A DNA stretch of 64,000 bases from Epiperipatus broadwayi (taxonomy: Eukaryota > Onychophora > Udeonychophora > Euonychophora > Peripatidae). The stretch spans positions 6,505,244 through 6,569,243 of the forward strand of contig JAQFVV010012418.1 of assembly GCA_028023455.1 (NCBI GenBank). Reading direction: 5' to 3'. The notes below the pieces were generated by a model. That model saw only the letters and a list, made by a program, of their open reading frames with translations, did no database searches and was not told where the DNA came from. Shown in pieces: positions 23,920 to 36,339 of this stretch. How positions within the stretch are numbered: position 1 is the stretch's first letter; each line of letters opens with the position of its first letter. Both the position numbers and the translations under genes were made by a program.

Positions 23920-25230
23920 TTGAGCCGAAACGCTATTAAGTTGGAACAACATTTGTGTGCAGATAATGTGTGCATTGAAGCAGCAGGTCTAAGCAGTACA
24001 GAAGATGTTGAAATCAGTCTATGCCAGCTGGAAGATCATCATAAAAATGTTGCATATTGTAGACAGTTGTTGGGAAAAATTGAAAAGCAGAAAAGGAGCC
24101 TGAATCAGGAAGCTAACCCAGTGGAAGAACAATGGAAACAATATGCAGTCAAAAAGGGGTTTTGCAATATTGCATCAGTACCTCCACCAATCAATGGCAA
24201 ATTGTAGTGCCTATAAAGATGTGCAAACCATTTATTAAATACACCCAGATTATATGGACATTATGGTGCGGAAAAGATTTATCATGTGTTATGAAATTGG
24301 TTCTATTGGCCAATGCAATACAAAGATATAGTAGCCTTAATAAAAGGGTGTGAAATTTAACAAAAAACCAAGCCACTGAATAAATCTTACTCAGGGTCCT
24401 TGAACCCAATTCTTGCAAGGGAGCCTAATGAAATTCTAGCAGTGGATTACTGTGGCCCCTTGCCCCCATTTCATCGGATGAAGTATTTGATGGCTGGGTA
24501 TGACATATTCACCAAATGGGTAGTTGCATATCCTATACCTCAGGCTAATGCCTGAAACACTATAAAATTGTTACAAAACCAACATTTTAGCAAAGTGGAA
24601 AAACCACAGATAATCATCTCTGATCATGGCACCCCATTTGTCTCTACTGAATGGAAAAATGGACCAGCAAGGAAAATATAAAGCATATACTGACATCTAT
24701 ATGTAACCCTCAATCCAACCTATGTGAACATGTAATGCGAAAGCTGGGTTGGTTATTCAGGATATGCTTAAATATGAATCACTGTGGATGGGTTGACCAG
24801 ATTGAAAGAGTCGTCAACTATATTAACTGTATGCTGAGTCTGTCAATGGGTTTTGCACCTGTGCAACTTCATTATGGAAAATCTATACCCATGCTTTATC
24901 GTATAAAAATTCCAATCGTGCCAGATATTATTGATAAAAAGAAGAAAAAGCTCTTCAATAGTTAAGATAGAGTAGTGAGATACGGAAGAAATACATGAGC
25001 TCATCCCATTCCTTTCAAGTTGGAGAGTCATGGTTCATGAATGTCCAGTAAGTCATCCCAAATGAAACATATATAAGAAGTTTCAGGATATTTATGAAGG
25101 ACCACATACAATAGTGAAGCAATATGGGAATAATGCATTTATGGTAACAGAAGCAGGAAAAGAAAAGGAAACTTTTAACACAAGGCTGATACGACTCTTT
25201 ATAGAGATAGAAGATGGAAGAAGTTTGTGA
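23920..25230 (+). pseudogene. Integrase domain of Gypsy pol
   Basis: A linker (23920-24207) leads to a damaged HHCC zinc region near 24255-24350 (GHYGAEKIYHV, then YWPMQYKDIVALIKGCEI). The catalytic core follows in several frames. First Asp is in AVDYCGPLPP (about 24442), second in IIISDHGTPF (about 24620), Glu in NPQSNLCEHVMRKLG (about 24751). Together these make the D,D-35-E triad. A C-terminal stretch at 25070-25200 (KPFNTRLIRLF-like end) closes pol. Multiple frameshifts and at least one internal stop make it nonfunctional. Confidence 0.82.
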
Positions 25231-26724
25231 GTGGGATGTAGTGATGCATGAATTTGTGTTCTCCATGTTGAGATGGGTGGATGATTGAGCAGAACTGCTT
25301 GAATGCATTGTGTTCATGGTGCTCCGAAGTATATGCTCGGCACTATCCAGACCTACTAGATGTTGAGCTCTGAGAGTAGTCCAGCAGTATGTATATATGG
25401 CCCTCATGTATAGGCCTTGGTCTCATCAATAGACCAAATGAATAAGCCCTTAAGACTCACAGAAATTGAGCAGGGTTGGCTGAGTGCCAAATTGTTTTTT
25501 TTCTGGCTCCTACTCTTTGTGGATGATCCTTCTAGGTACAAGAGAGGTAGTGCTTAAAAATGAGATATTTTCTCATGACATCATGGGGCAGTGTGTATTG
25601 GTAGGTTGTGCTTGGCCATCTACTTACTCTAGCATTGGAGGCTACAGTTATGTATTCACTTTTCCAGCTCATCTTACCCATTTTATCAGCACATCTAAAA
25701 CCAGAAGAGATGCAGTAATGAGAAATGCTGTGTATATTATATGGATGAAAATTGTACTTCCAGGCGATTTCATCCCAATATTTGGTGGGGGGTAATGAAA
25801 CATATATTGTTCAATGTATATATATATTTAAAAGACCCCCCCATTTAAAAGAGACTACCATGATTTGATCAAATTAAAAAAGAAATAAAGCAAAAAGTTT
25901 ATAGTTAAAAGAAAATCATTATTGATTTTATAATTTTAAATTACGATGTAAATAAAAGCTGGCATTTATTAAAAAGATTACATTTTTAATTTTTGGAATG
26001 ATGTTTTCGAATAAAGTGTGATAATAGCTTGAGACACATTATAGCTAAACCTGGAATCATCAGGAGTGTGAAATTGCTGTTAATTATGTAATACCAAACC
26101 CCAAGAAGCTAAATCTTCAGTTATCTAAAACTATGGAAGACACTAAAATGCAAATATAAAATATTTTTCATGTTAGGCTAGAAGCTCATTAGAATGTCTG
26201 TTCATTTCTGGTCACCCTATGTCCTAAGTGGATGAAAATGTTGCTTTGCCCAGTTGAATATGCCTATTTTTATTCAATTGTTGAAAAGTTACCTATGAAT
26301 TGGACAGCAATTATTCATCTGCAAAATTATCTCCAGATGACTTACAAGTAATTTATTACCAAAGGAAAAATTAAAAAAAAAAACATCCTTCAAGAGAAGA
26401 TCAAGCAGCAATGGCAAAAATGTCATAGAAATCAAACAGAAATGTAAAATATATAAAAGATACCTAAAACTGATCTGATTATGAAAAATAACAGTAAGAC
26501 ATTTTATTTAACAATTAATTAATTAACAAAGAACTTTATAAAAAAAAACATGAAATAAACATATTTTTAGTATGTAAGTTATTTAACTTTAGATATTTAT
26601 ATTTTATTAATTGCATATATATATTTTTCTTAATATTTTGTCATTCAATATTTTTTTGATTTGCTTATGTATTAATAGAATAATTATACTGTGAGGAGAG
26701 AAAAGTTGAATCAGCAATATTTTT
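25231..26724. other. Less AT-rich stretch then plain intron, nothing identified
   Basis: 25231-25800 is less AT-rich than its surroundings and holds a 103-codon open frame (25484-25795) without a motif I know. It may contain the 3' LTR of the Gypsy element or part of another element, but I could not align it to the 5' flank. The rest to 26724 is AT-rich intron with no clear feature. Confidence 0.4.
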
Positions 26725-26818
26725 TGTTATTAAACAGGCAAAACTCTCCCTATGCCAAACAGAATAATCAATGGATGCCAGAAGGCTTGTGCATAAAATC
26801 CCCATCTAGTGCCCACTC

Positions 26819-26877
26819 ATCCAATATCCCCAGACTAATTTCTGGCTTGTGGCCCCCATTAGTAAAGAGCCTTGGAT
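26819..26877 (-). ncRNA. Decayed hammerhead ribozyme, family C inverted copy
   Basis: Minus-strand counterpart of 27291-27349. Outer stem I (ATCCAA/TTGGAT), stem II (GGC/GCC) and GAAA are kept, but the core reads CTAATGG instead of CTGATGA. Probably inactive. Confidence 0.6.
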
Positions 26878-27290
26878 CTGAGAGCACTGCACCTAGATCT
26901 TAGGATCTAATGCAACCCTCCAGCAGCCACCTTTTATCTCACTACAAAACTATGAAAATAAAATTGAAAACAATATTTTCAATCTAAGCTCAATGGCTTA
27001 TAGTTATATGGGTCTGAACTCAGTTCAGCACTCATACATTTTGATGTCTTTGGCTCTTTAACAACCATAGCCATCACTATCCTATTAGGCAGGATTGATG
27101 TTAAACCACTAAACATCACATGATCACCATCTCTTATGCTAGCACATAACTGTTATTAAGCTATTGAGCTTAGATTGAAAATATTATTGTGTTTTCAATT
27201 TCATTCTCATAGTTTTGTAGTTAAGTAGAGATAAAAGGTGGCTGCTGGAGGGTTGCATTAGATCCTAAGATCTAGGTGCAGTGCTCTCAG

Positions 27291-27349
27291 ATCCAAGGCT
27301 CCTCACTGATGAAGGCCACAAGCCAGAAACTAGTCTGGGAATATTGGAT
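27291..27349 (+). ncRNA. Type I hammerhead ribozyme, family C
   Basis: CTGATGA core at 27306-27312. Stem II is GGC/GCC with loop CACAA and an A-A closing mismatch, then GAAA at 27326-27329. Stem III is very short (AC/GT) and ends in the GUC triplet with C17 at 27335. Stem I is CTCA/TGGG then ATCCAA/TTGGAT across an internal loop. Predicted cleavage is after 27335. The A-A mismatch lowers certainty. Confidence 0.75.
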
Positions 27350-27508
27350 GAGTAGGTACTAGATGGGGATTTTATGCACAAGCCTTCCAGCATCCATTGA
27401 TTACTCTGGTCGGCACAGAGTGGTACTACTGTATGGAGAGTTTTGCCTGTTTAATAACAGTTATGTGCTAGCATAAGAGATGGTGATCATGTGATGTTTA
27501 GTGGTTTA

Positions 27509-30500
27509 ATATTTTTTGTTGTTATTAAATATATTTATAAAATCTAACTAGTTTTATTTTAAGTTACTTTTATGCTAATTACTCATTAACATTTTAAAAC
27601 TAACTGCCTAGAAATAAGCAACTCACCATTTAATATAAAAGAAAATTATAATATTTCATAATCAGCTTGAAAATTAATTTTTAATCAGTCTTCCTCATTA
27701 TTAAGATAGCATATTAATTTATTATTAATGCTGGCATCCAAATATAAGCTATTCTTATGTAGGAGTGCTTTCTTTTAAATATTACCTTAACTACTTCCAG
27801 CCCAAAGCACAAAACGATCAGAAAATATAACTAGGGTTTTTCAATTGTCATACATTTTTCCAATGTTTATTTCATTAAAGATCTCAGTTTAATTATTATA
27901 GTCAATTTATAAACACCCTTTTATGGTAAATACTATTTCTATATGAGTAATCATTTCACTATAGAATTGAAAAAAAAATCTATAACATACAAGATTGCTT
28001 TTCATTTTGGATTTATGTTTTGTAAACAATTTGCTTTTAATGAACATATATAATATATTAAAAATAAAGCTTATAAATAAATTGGATATATCTTGAGATA
28101 TGGAAGAAAACTTTCCCCTTATATTAGATACATGCTATTCTGCTTTCCTAATATTTAATTGTTATAATATGATTGTTATATAGAATCTGGATTATGTTTA
28201 TATTGAAGTTTCATAATGTGGAGGAAATTTTTTATTAGATTAATAAAGGAGGAAATTTAAATGTTAAAACATGATAATGTTAAAAAAGTAAATTAATGGG
28301 GAAAAAATTAGGATGTATATTTAAAATAGAATTAAAAGTGCTTAACTCACTTGTTCAAAAAAATACACACACACATATATATATATTAAAAAAGTAATTC
28401 ATTTTTAAATAAATTTTTCATTAGTATGCTGCAAAATATGTGGCTTTTCCCACCTTTTTTGCATTTTTAGTTAAAATAACACAAAACTATGAATTGGTTT
28501 ACCTTAGAAATTCTCAGCTAACTGAAAAGATTTATTATTTTCATTTGGATAACTATACCATGAAATTTTTCACACACATTTGTAAATATACTCAAAATTT
28601 AATTTCTATTAAATTGATTTAGAATGAAAATAATTTAAAAATAGAAATTTAACATTTGGAATTGAGATATTGTAAAAACCAAGGGATTTTATAAATTTTA
28701 AATACAATTTTAAAGAAAGTCAATAGATATGCATTGAATGATGAACTGGGGGCAATAATTGGGGTTACTAAGAAGAAATGGTGTGGATTTTTTTAATAAG
28801 AAAAGTTAAACTCAAATTTAAAATGTTTGAAAGCCTGTAAATATATAAGAATGACAATAGATTAGAAAAAATAATGTTAATTCACTGGGCTAAATGGGTT
28901 TTATAAACAAAATTATTAAGGCAAAAAATTTATTTGTATGTATTTAAAAATGGAATAAATGCATAGAGAATATATAACAAGTCATAAGCAGAGGGATAAA
29001 AATATGAGATAGATAAATAAATCAAAGGAAAAAATAGAATTATAAAATATAAATTATAATAATTAGAATTATATATTGTAACGATATATAAATATGCCAT
29101 TACATTAATTTGAAATAAAACTTTTAAGTTCGCAAATGAAAATAAATGTATAAAAAAACTAAATGCTAAAATTAAAATGTTTGTTAAATGTATATATATT
29201 CGCACAGATGCAAAACTTTAGAAATATTTTATTTTTAAAAAAAAATAAATATTTGAAGGATAAGATATTTTTGTAGATGGAAATGATTGTTTATTAATTA
29301 TCCAAAAGCTAACTAGCCTTTGGGATGTTGTGTAATTAAAAAGTCAAATGAAAAATAGATAGGAAAATAAAGAGAATTTAGCTTGACCAATGGAAGCACC
29401 AAGCCTCTCGGACCTTAACGAAAATTTGGATTAATGACATCTTTGTTCGTTCAATCTGTAGATTTACTATAAAAAGAAAAATATTGAGTTCCTGACAGTT
29501 TCCAGCTTGATTTGGTAAGAACAATAAGATGCACTTGTCATTCTCTCTCACTTATTTTAAAAAATGAAAAGACTGTGATACCAGAATGGAACCAGCTAAG
29601 GATACCTCCAGAATATCAGACTGGTCTTCCATGAAAATCTTCGTGGGAATTGCCAACACGAAACTGGATTCTTCTACCGTAAGCAATTGAACTGAATGAT
29701 TTTAAAATCTGAAATAATTAAGAACTTTAAAGATTTGATCAGTTAATCTACATTTTTTAAAAAATAACTTTTCTCTGTCTTATGTTTCAAATTAATTATA
29801 AATGTTTAATTTTTACATATTTGTTTGTTAAAAAAATCATTTCCATTTTATTAGTATTAATATTTATTGTTTAAATTTTAAATGAGGTAATTTAAGTTGG
29901 GGATGGACATTGCATGGATTCATTAGCATTTGATTATGTTGTGGTTTTCACATTCGATTAGAATATATAGGTCATTGATGTCAATGCATCTTATGATGAA
30001 TGCCATTGGGTTTCTTGTATTCCCTCTGCAATTGACATTATCGATGACTTTGTATTTTGATCGGTTGTGTTTATTTTGGAATGTTTTTAACCGTGGAATC
30101 TATGCAGCCAATATATACTCAACATTATAAAACAAATTTTATAAAATTCATCTGTGCGAATGTATCTAAATGTTAAATTTAAGTCAGGCGTGAATGGCTA
30201 TATAGTTTTGTAAAGTTATATAAGGGAGGGTAATCTTAGGTTATTCATTTTGTAGTTGAATTAGGTCAATGGATTGGATATATTTGTGTAATTAGATGTA
30301 GTATGAGTTTCGCTATGTGCAGAATCGCTGTATACACTGCACAAACCCGTTGCCTATGGATGGGATTTGTAAGTCGGCAAAAAGGACCACGGTCCCTTCC
30401 TATGGAGTTTTTATTTTATTGTTCTTGCCATACAGATGTAACATTCCTGTATCGGACAAGAGTCAATGTCTTCTCTAACTATACTGTTCAGATGTCCATT

Positions 30501-31799
30501 CCTGACAGTATAGTATATATGTGCTGTTGTACTTTCATGCTACATTGAATACATAAATGTATCAGATGGATTGACGCCGATTTGACTGTGAACTTTGGGC
30601 TTAAGGTTAAATAAGGGATAGAATATTTCTTGTCAAATGCAGATCTATGTAGTCTATTCATACTCGACCCACTAAATAAATATTAAACTCATTATTGCAA
30701 TCTATTTAAAATTAAAAGTTAATATAAAAATATAAAATGTTAAATGTATTCCTCAAAATTTATTTATACGTGCATTAATAAATGTTTGTTAATTACTGGC
30801 AGTGGCTTTTATTTTTTTTATATATACAAACTAAACAAGTTATATCTTATCTCTGTGTCTCCATGAGCTAGTGACAATGGGCTAACGGTCTAAATATTTA
30901 AATAAAGTGGAATCTTAAAGTGCGTATCTGCCTACTTTATAAATTTTTCTAGGCTCAAATGCCTAGATGGCATCCCTGTAGTGCAGATATCGTAGACTGC
31001 TGTCATCCAATTTTGTTTGGAATGTTATAATATATATTAAAAAAAAATTGATGATAATATAGAAAAATTATTGTTGTTTGATGCAAAAAAAATAATTTTG
31101 GGTACAGAAAAAAAACCTCAAATAGAATATAAATTTAGATTATAACTATAGTTCATATAGAAATGAAAGGAAAAATATTGAACGTTTATTTTTAAAATAT
31201 AGAATATTTAATGAAAATTCAAAAAAATTATTTGATGATTAGATAACATAAGATAAAATGAGTGAAAATGGTGTTTTTTGTTTTTCATATAAATTTTTAT
31301 AACTAAAATGGAGAATACAAAGATAGGATGTAGTTTTTATTAATGATAGAAGAAAAAGAAAAAAAATCCATCAGTTAAAGATTTAGTGTTTAGTTTGAAA
31401 AAAAAAAACCAAAAACAGAAGAGGCAAAGCAGATGGGGCTTGTTGTGATGTATAATGATTTATATAAGGTAAGCACAAAAAACTTGATTTCATTTAAGGA
31501 AAAAACCATTCTATATTATAGTCTTCATTTGGATAGGATAAAAAAATCATGGATGTGATGCAAAATGGATTCTTAAATAAAGAAGTATCTGTGCATTGTC
31601 ACTGTAGGCAGAGATCCTGCTAGCAAACCCATTGTCTTTATGTGCCTTTTTGAATCTACAATCACCGAATCATTTTTCTAATACTAACAATATTTTTAAT
31701 TCTATATTTTAACACACAGCCAACTTCTTTATTAATTTCAATACCTTGTTTTCATGATTTTTATTTGTGTCCTAAAAACCTAAACAAAAAGCTAGAAAA
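27509..31799 (+). other. Intron 2 DNA with no confirmed gene
   Basis: Mostly AT-rich. Exceptions: a candidate promoter/exon-like patch at 29468-29678 (see findings), a hairpin at 30478-30514 (ACTATACTGT/ACAGTATAGT, 17-nt loop), and a less AT-rich stretch at 30290-31020 that reads like an old repeat but matches nothing I can name. Confidence 0.5.
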
Positions 31800-31945
31800 A
31801 AGAACACTTTTTAAAACACTTCATCTTTATTTATTTTTGATTTTTATATAATATTATCTTAATCTTTTTAATTGTATTACATTCAAAAAGAAAATGTTCA
31901 ATACTCTTATTTTCATCTCTGGATAAATCATAATTATAGAGAAAA
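31800..31945 (-). pseudogene. LINE 3' end fragment, zinc-knuckle remnant
   Basis: The minus strand reads KSIEHFLFECNTIKK, which matches the H-x3-E-C part of the zf-RVT knuckle at the C-terminus of non-LTR retrotransposon ORF2, and resembles the clearer copy at 32914-33198. Frame is short and degraded. Confidence 0.45.
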
Positions 31946-32913
31946 TTCTTGTACTATTTTCCCTCCCTTTTTTAATATCCAAAACTCCTATCATTTCACC
32001 AGCTTCCTCTAGAATTACTTTATAACAATTTATATTTTATATAATTCTAAACTACTTTTACATTTATTTTTGTTACTTATAATTTTACTTTTTTTCAATA
32101 TTTTACTCATTCGTTTCCTCCCATTTTTCATAATTATGTGCCTGTAATATATTCTATGCATGTTTATCCCATTTTCTTATATCAATATATAAAAATAAAA
32201 TTCTTACCTATTAAGTTTGTATATTGTTGCACTTTAGCAGTCTACTATATTTGTTAACATATACATATAGTCCACTATTTTTACTAAAATATTTTCATTT
32301 ATATATAGCAGTTTTTCAAATATTTTTTAATTTGCTCTTTATTTTCTTTATTAAATTAAAAAACCTATCTATTTTCCTTTGCTTATTCTCATTTTCGGTC
32401 ACATTTTACTTCCCAATATCTTTTTACAAATTTTATCTAAAAATTTTGGGTTTCTTGTCTGATGCAAATTGTTTCATTTTCAAGTATTAAGCAAGTTTTT
32501 GAACAAATTATATCCTATTTTTAATCCATCTAAAATTATAATTTATCTTAAAATCATATGATTAATCCAGGCAAAACTCTCCATACAGTAGTTTGCCTTT
32601 TTTGATAACAATGTATCCCTCTTTACATTTTTTTCCCATTAATTACTAATACCTTAAGATTTTTTTTCATCTGAATTTGCCTGTTTTTTTCTGTATATTT
32701 TCCTAATAATCAATCAATATCTTTTATATTATTTGCAAAAATAGCATATCATCCTCAAAAAAGTTATATGATGTTTTAATGGTTTTATTGCATATTCTCT
32801 TAGTTATTATAATGTGATGTGATATACTGTGACTTCTTTTTAAATGGAGTCAGGAATCTCTCAGCAATTATACCCAGAGAAACCTTTTAGACACTATTTT
32901 TTTATTCCCCATT

Positions 32914-33198
32914 CTAAGTTTTCCCATATTCTGCTCCATCCCATTTCCACAACATAATCTTTGTCAACTCTATGGCCTTTATATCTAAATCCCCCTTATC
33001 TTTTCCCAAACCCAGCATAAAAAACAATAATCCACTTTCTGTATAATCACTTTTTTCATATTTATTCTTCCATAACTTCATTATTTGTACCCTTTCTGTT
33101 TTCAAGCATTTACATTCAATTAACAGATGCCTAATATTTTCTATTCTTTCCTTACACAAACTACAGACTAAATCACAAGAGTTTATTGATATTGCCAT
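32914..33198 (-). pseudogene. LINE ORF2 C-terminus with zf-RVT-type knuckle
   Basis: 94 codons open on the minus strand. CSLCKERIENIRHLLIECKC is a C-x2-C...H-x4-C zinc knuckle, as found at the end of reverse transcriptases of Jockey/CR1/RTE-like LINEs. The tail after it (KLWKNKYEKSDYTE) is not recognisable. The RT core is not present upstream, so this is a 5'-truncated copy, which is usual for LINEs. Confidence 0.65.
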
Positions 33199-33513
33199 CT
33201 AGTGAACATTAACTGAATCTGTATTTATTACTTTTGATTCAAATGCATCAAAAAGTCATATCTGATTGCAGAAAAAGTATGTGCAATTGATTTTAGATTT
33301 AGTATTTACGAATATTCACATAAATAATTTAGATCATAGTTATTGACTTTGAAAGTTGTTCTTTAAAAAGCTGTATAAAATATTAAATTTATTATGTTTC
33401 AGTTTTAAAAGTACATTTATATTTTTATGATTCTATTAATATCTTTTGTTGCTATTTTTTAGAAATAAAATTGGTTTATTTATTTTTTAAAATATTGTGT
33501 TTTTTATTATTAG

Positions 33514-33699
33514 GATTATCCTTCAATAGGTCAAGTGAATGAAAAAGCAAAAAAGAAAAAAATGAATATTATTTTTGCAGTGGATGCATCATCTATATCA
33601 GCATATAAAGAAATAGTTGAACTTATAGAAGGCTCCACTTCAGCCATTATTGAACGTGATTCTTCAAATATTGTGCAGCTTATACGGGAACAGTATGAA
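33514..33699 (+). CDS. Integrin beta exon: DYPSIGQV...IIFAV...SSNIVQLI
   Basis: 62 codons, phase 0. The acceptor is TTATTAG ending at 33513; the donor is GTAAGT from 33700. Translation begins DYPSIGQV and contains NIIFAVDASS, YKEIVELI, and DSSNIVQLIREQYE. These match the last helices and strand of the beta-I domain and the switch to the hybrid domain (family pattern DYPS-G-L...IFAV...L-SNSSNV-QLI). The K-rich KAKKKK is a lineage variation. Reading continues into the intron for 70 codons without a stop, but homology ends at the donor. Confidence 0.96.
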
Positions 33700-33909
33700 G
33701 TAAGTAAAGAACAATATTTACTCAGAATAGTTGCTTTTATTATGTATATTTATAACTTATTAAACATATTGTTAGATATAAGCAATTGTAATAAAGCTGC
33801 AAATAAAGATGCCCATATTGCAAAGAAGGATATTGGTAACTACAGCAATGCTATATATACATGCTCTTCACATATTCCACAGACATGTACACGTGGTCAT
33901 ATAAAATAA

Positions 33910-35036
33910 ACACAGAAATGTACTAGCATTCAGGCAATCCTTCTTCAACTGAAATTAACATATTATTAAAAGACCATTCAATTCTTTAATAAATCACAAC
34001 TTCCCATTCTATATAGATCTATTTTACCATCAGTATGACTTTTCAACAAGTTCATTCAATTTACATGTGCATATGTTAATAAGAAAATTGTTATGGCAAG
34101 TCAAACATGATTAATCTCAAATTCCTGTTTCCAGGATTTTTTTTGAACTTATGAATTTTTTGAATTTCAAAAATAAATATTTTATTCCTCAGAGCAATTC
34201 CAAATTTTAAGATAGAAAAAAAAGACAATTTCACTATAGTTAGTTTTTTAATTTACTGATTTTTTTTAAAAAAAAAAGTGTTAGTAAATGTATGTACAAT
34301 CTAATTTAATTATTGTAAAAGATTAAATATCAACTTTGGAATTTTGTTTGGATAATAGAAATTTTGGAATAATAAGTATTAAGATTAGTAATATTCTACG
34401 TTTATTATATATGAAGGGCTTTGTGGAATACTAAGTATATCTGTCTTGACTAGAATAAGCATGAAAATATATTCTATAATCTTAGAATTTGAGGGAGGGG
34501 GATTAATCTGTAGTTAACCTAGCCAGCCTTTTATATTGGTTGATAAATGGGTATCCACTTTGTTATCTAGAGCATAAAACGAGATGGGGGAAATACCCAG
34601 TAATTTGCAAGCTTGACCAGTACCGATCATTCTTTCATTGATGGTTAAATAAAAATAAAATAAAAATTCAAATTATAATCATTTAAAAGGGACTTCATTT
34701 TTTACTAGACATTTTATTAATAATATTCTACATTTATTATATATATATGAAGAGCTTTGTGGAGTATTAATAGTGTATCTGTCTTGAAAGTTTTTAAAAG
34801 CTTTATATAGGCTTCGAAGATGATAGGATATTCTTATGGATACAGTAAGCATTTATAGAGATTATAAACTGTTATATCAGATTTAATTTTATACTGGTGA
34901 AGAATTTTGTGATCAATATTTACATTTTATTTTAATTTTAGTTTCATTTAAAAAAAATATGTAAGGATAATTTAATCTCAAACTTTACCACATTTTTAAA
35001 AAATTACAAATTCTTATTTCTTTAAAGATAATCACA

Positions 35037-35068
<32 letters not shown>

Positions 35069-36339
35069 CGAAACTATTTTTTTGAAGTTTAGTTTAAATG
35101 TAAATATGTCATTGGCTTCTAAAAATTTAATCACTATGCATCTTGATGATGTAGAGATTATTAAAGTTTGTGCTAGAGCTAAGTTAGCAAGCACTGGAAA
35201 GTATTACTAATAATATACAAATGTTATCACTTGATAACGCGCTTTTGTCCAATTAATGTAATTTGTATTCAGACAGAGAGTTTAACATATTTCATACACA
35301 CAAAATAATAATCTTTGTTTTATTCTATAACTAGACATGATTTTATATTTATATACTTGTTAATATATTTATACACAATTATTGTCATATGCTTAGAGAT
35401 ATTACTTCGCACTTTGAGTGGTCTACGACTTTAAAATTAATGAAATAATTTTCTTTCTATATATATTTTTCAATGTTTTTTTTTTTTTTAAATTACACTT
35501 TAGTCATATAATACATTTAATTTTCCTTTTTGTTTCTATAAATATTATAACAATCAGAATTATGTTTGTATACAAATATACAAACATATATAAGCATGCG
35601 TGTATAAAAAAACACATATCAAAGAAAAATACAAAGAATTTCAGAGCATGGAATAAGAATCTTTAACTGAAGATATATAGATGATATAGTAATCAATGAA
35701 TGATACAAAAAACATTGTCATTAATACTAGATTTAAAACAGGCAAAATTCTTCATACAGTATTGCCACTCAGTGCAAGCCAGAGTAATCAATGGATGCCA
35801 GAAAGTTTGTGCATAAAATCCCCATCTAGTGCCTACTCATCCAATATCCCCAGACTAGTTTCTGGCTAGTCTAATATGGCTATGTGATCAGTAGGCAAAT
35901 CATACATAGATTGATATAGTTCATGTATGGATAATTTATGTAGTGGTTGTGGTGATGATGTTGAGAGAAGAAAGTATGCAACTTGTTTATATGAATTTAA
36001 GATTATTGTAAATAAAGTTATAAATATTGCTTATGGTATCTAATAATAGATATCATAAAAATGAAATATGATTTATCAAGTTGTTTGAGGGAGTTATTGA
36101 TTGTTGGAATAGCCTAGTAGAAATTATTTTTTATGAAGTTGAATTAAGCCGTATTTCAAAAAGTTAGCATAGCGCTTTAGTGAAAAAAAAAAAAAATTCA
36201 AAAATAAGTGGAATTAAAAATTTAGAAAAATAAGAAAATATTTGTTCTGTTAAATAACAAGATCTTAAGGAGATGTTGAAGGTGGAAATAAGGATGGAAA
36301 AAAAAAAGGGTGAGTTATAGCGAAGACAGAGAAATAAAA
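33910..36339 (+). other. Intron 3 DNA; partial family C repeat, no gene
   Basis: AT-rich with a 26-base A-run at 35043-35068. A truncated copy of the family C repeat is at 35737-35870; its hammerhead remnant at 35839-35868 (minus) keeps the GAAA, short stem III and GUC, but lacks the CTGATGA side. Nothing else recognised. Confidence 0.55.

Larger units (their letters stand above)
16264..25230 (+). mobile_element. Ty3/Gypsy LTR retrotransposon, decayed, interrupted by piggyBac
   Basis: The order is primer-binding site, coiled-coil gag, retroviral-type protease, reverse transcriptase, RNase H, integrase: the Ty3/Gypsy (Metaviridae) order. All parts carry stops or frameshifts. A piggyBac at 17107-21261 splits gag; without it the element is about 4.8 kb, a normal internal length. 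The 5' LTR should end just before 16264, but I could not align a matching 3' LTR, so the outer limits are not fixed and the 3' end given is approximate. It cannot be autonomous as it stands. The 36.3-38.5 kb gag belongs to a related element. Confidence 0.85.
26725..27508. repeat. Family C inverted hammerhead repeat (~430-bp unit)
   Basis: The minus strand from 27156 down to 26725 is one full ~432-bp unit. The plus strand 27157-27508 is a second copy, partial, in opposite orientation, starting part-way through the unit. Arms 26725-27000 and 27157-27459 pair, as do 27112-27156 and 27459-27508. The minus-strand unit contains CTGAACTGAGTTCAGACCC then ATATAACTAT, nearly identical to family A. A partial copy lies at 35737-35870 and a fragment at 32568-32600. 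Each copy has a hammerhead fold. No protein coding. Confidence 0.85.

Noticed and set aside
16035-25460. Matched LTR pair for the first Gypsy element (TGTAGTGA at 16035 and 25238)
   Set aside because: Similarity is limited to a dozen bases and does not extend; chance is as likely.
25484-25795. 103-codon frame after the Gypsy element
   Set aside because: No motif. It may be LTR or other repeat DNA; not supported as a gene.
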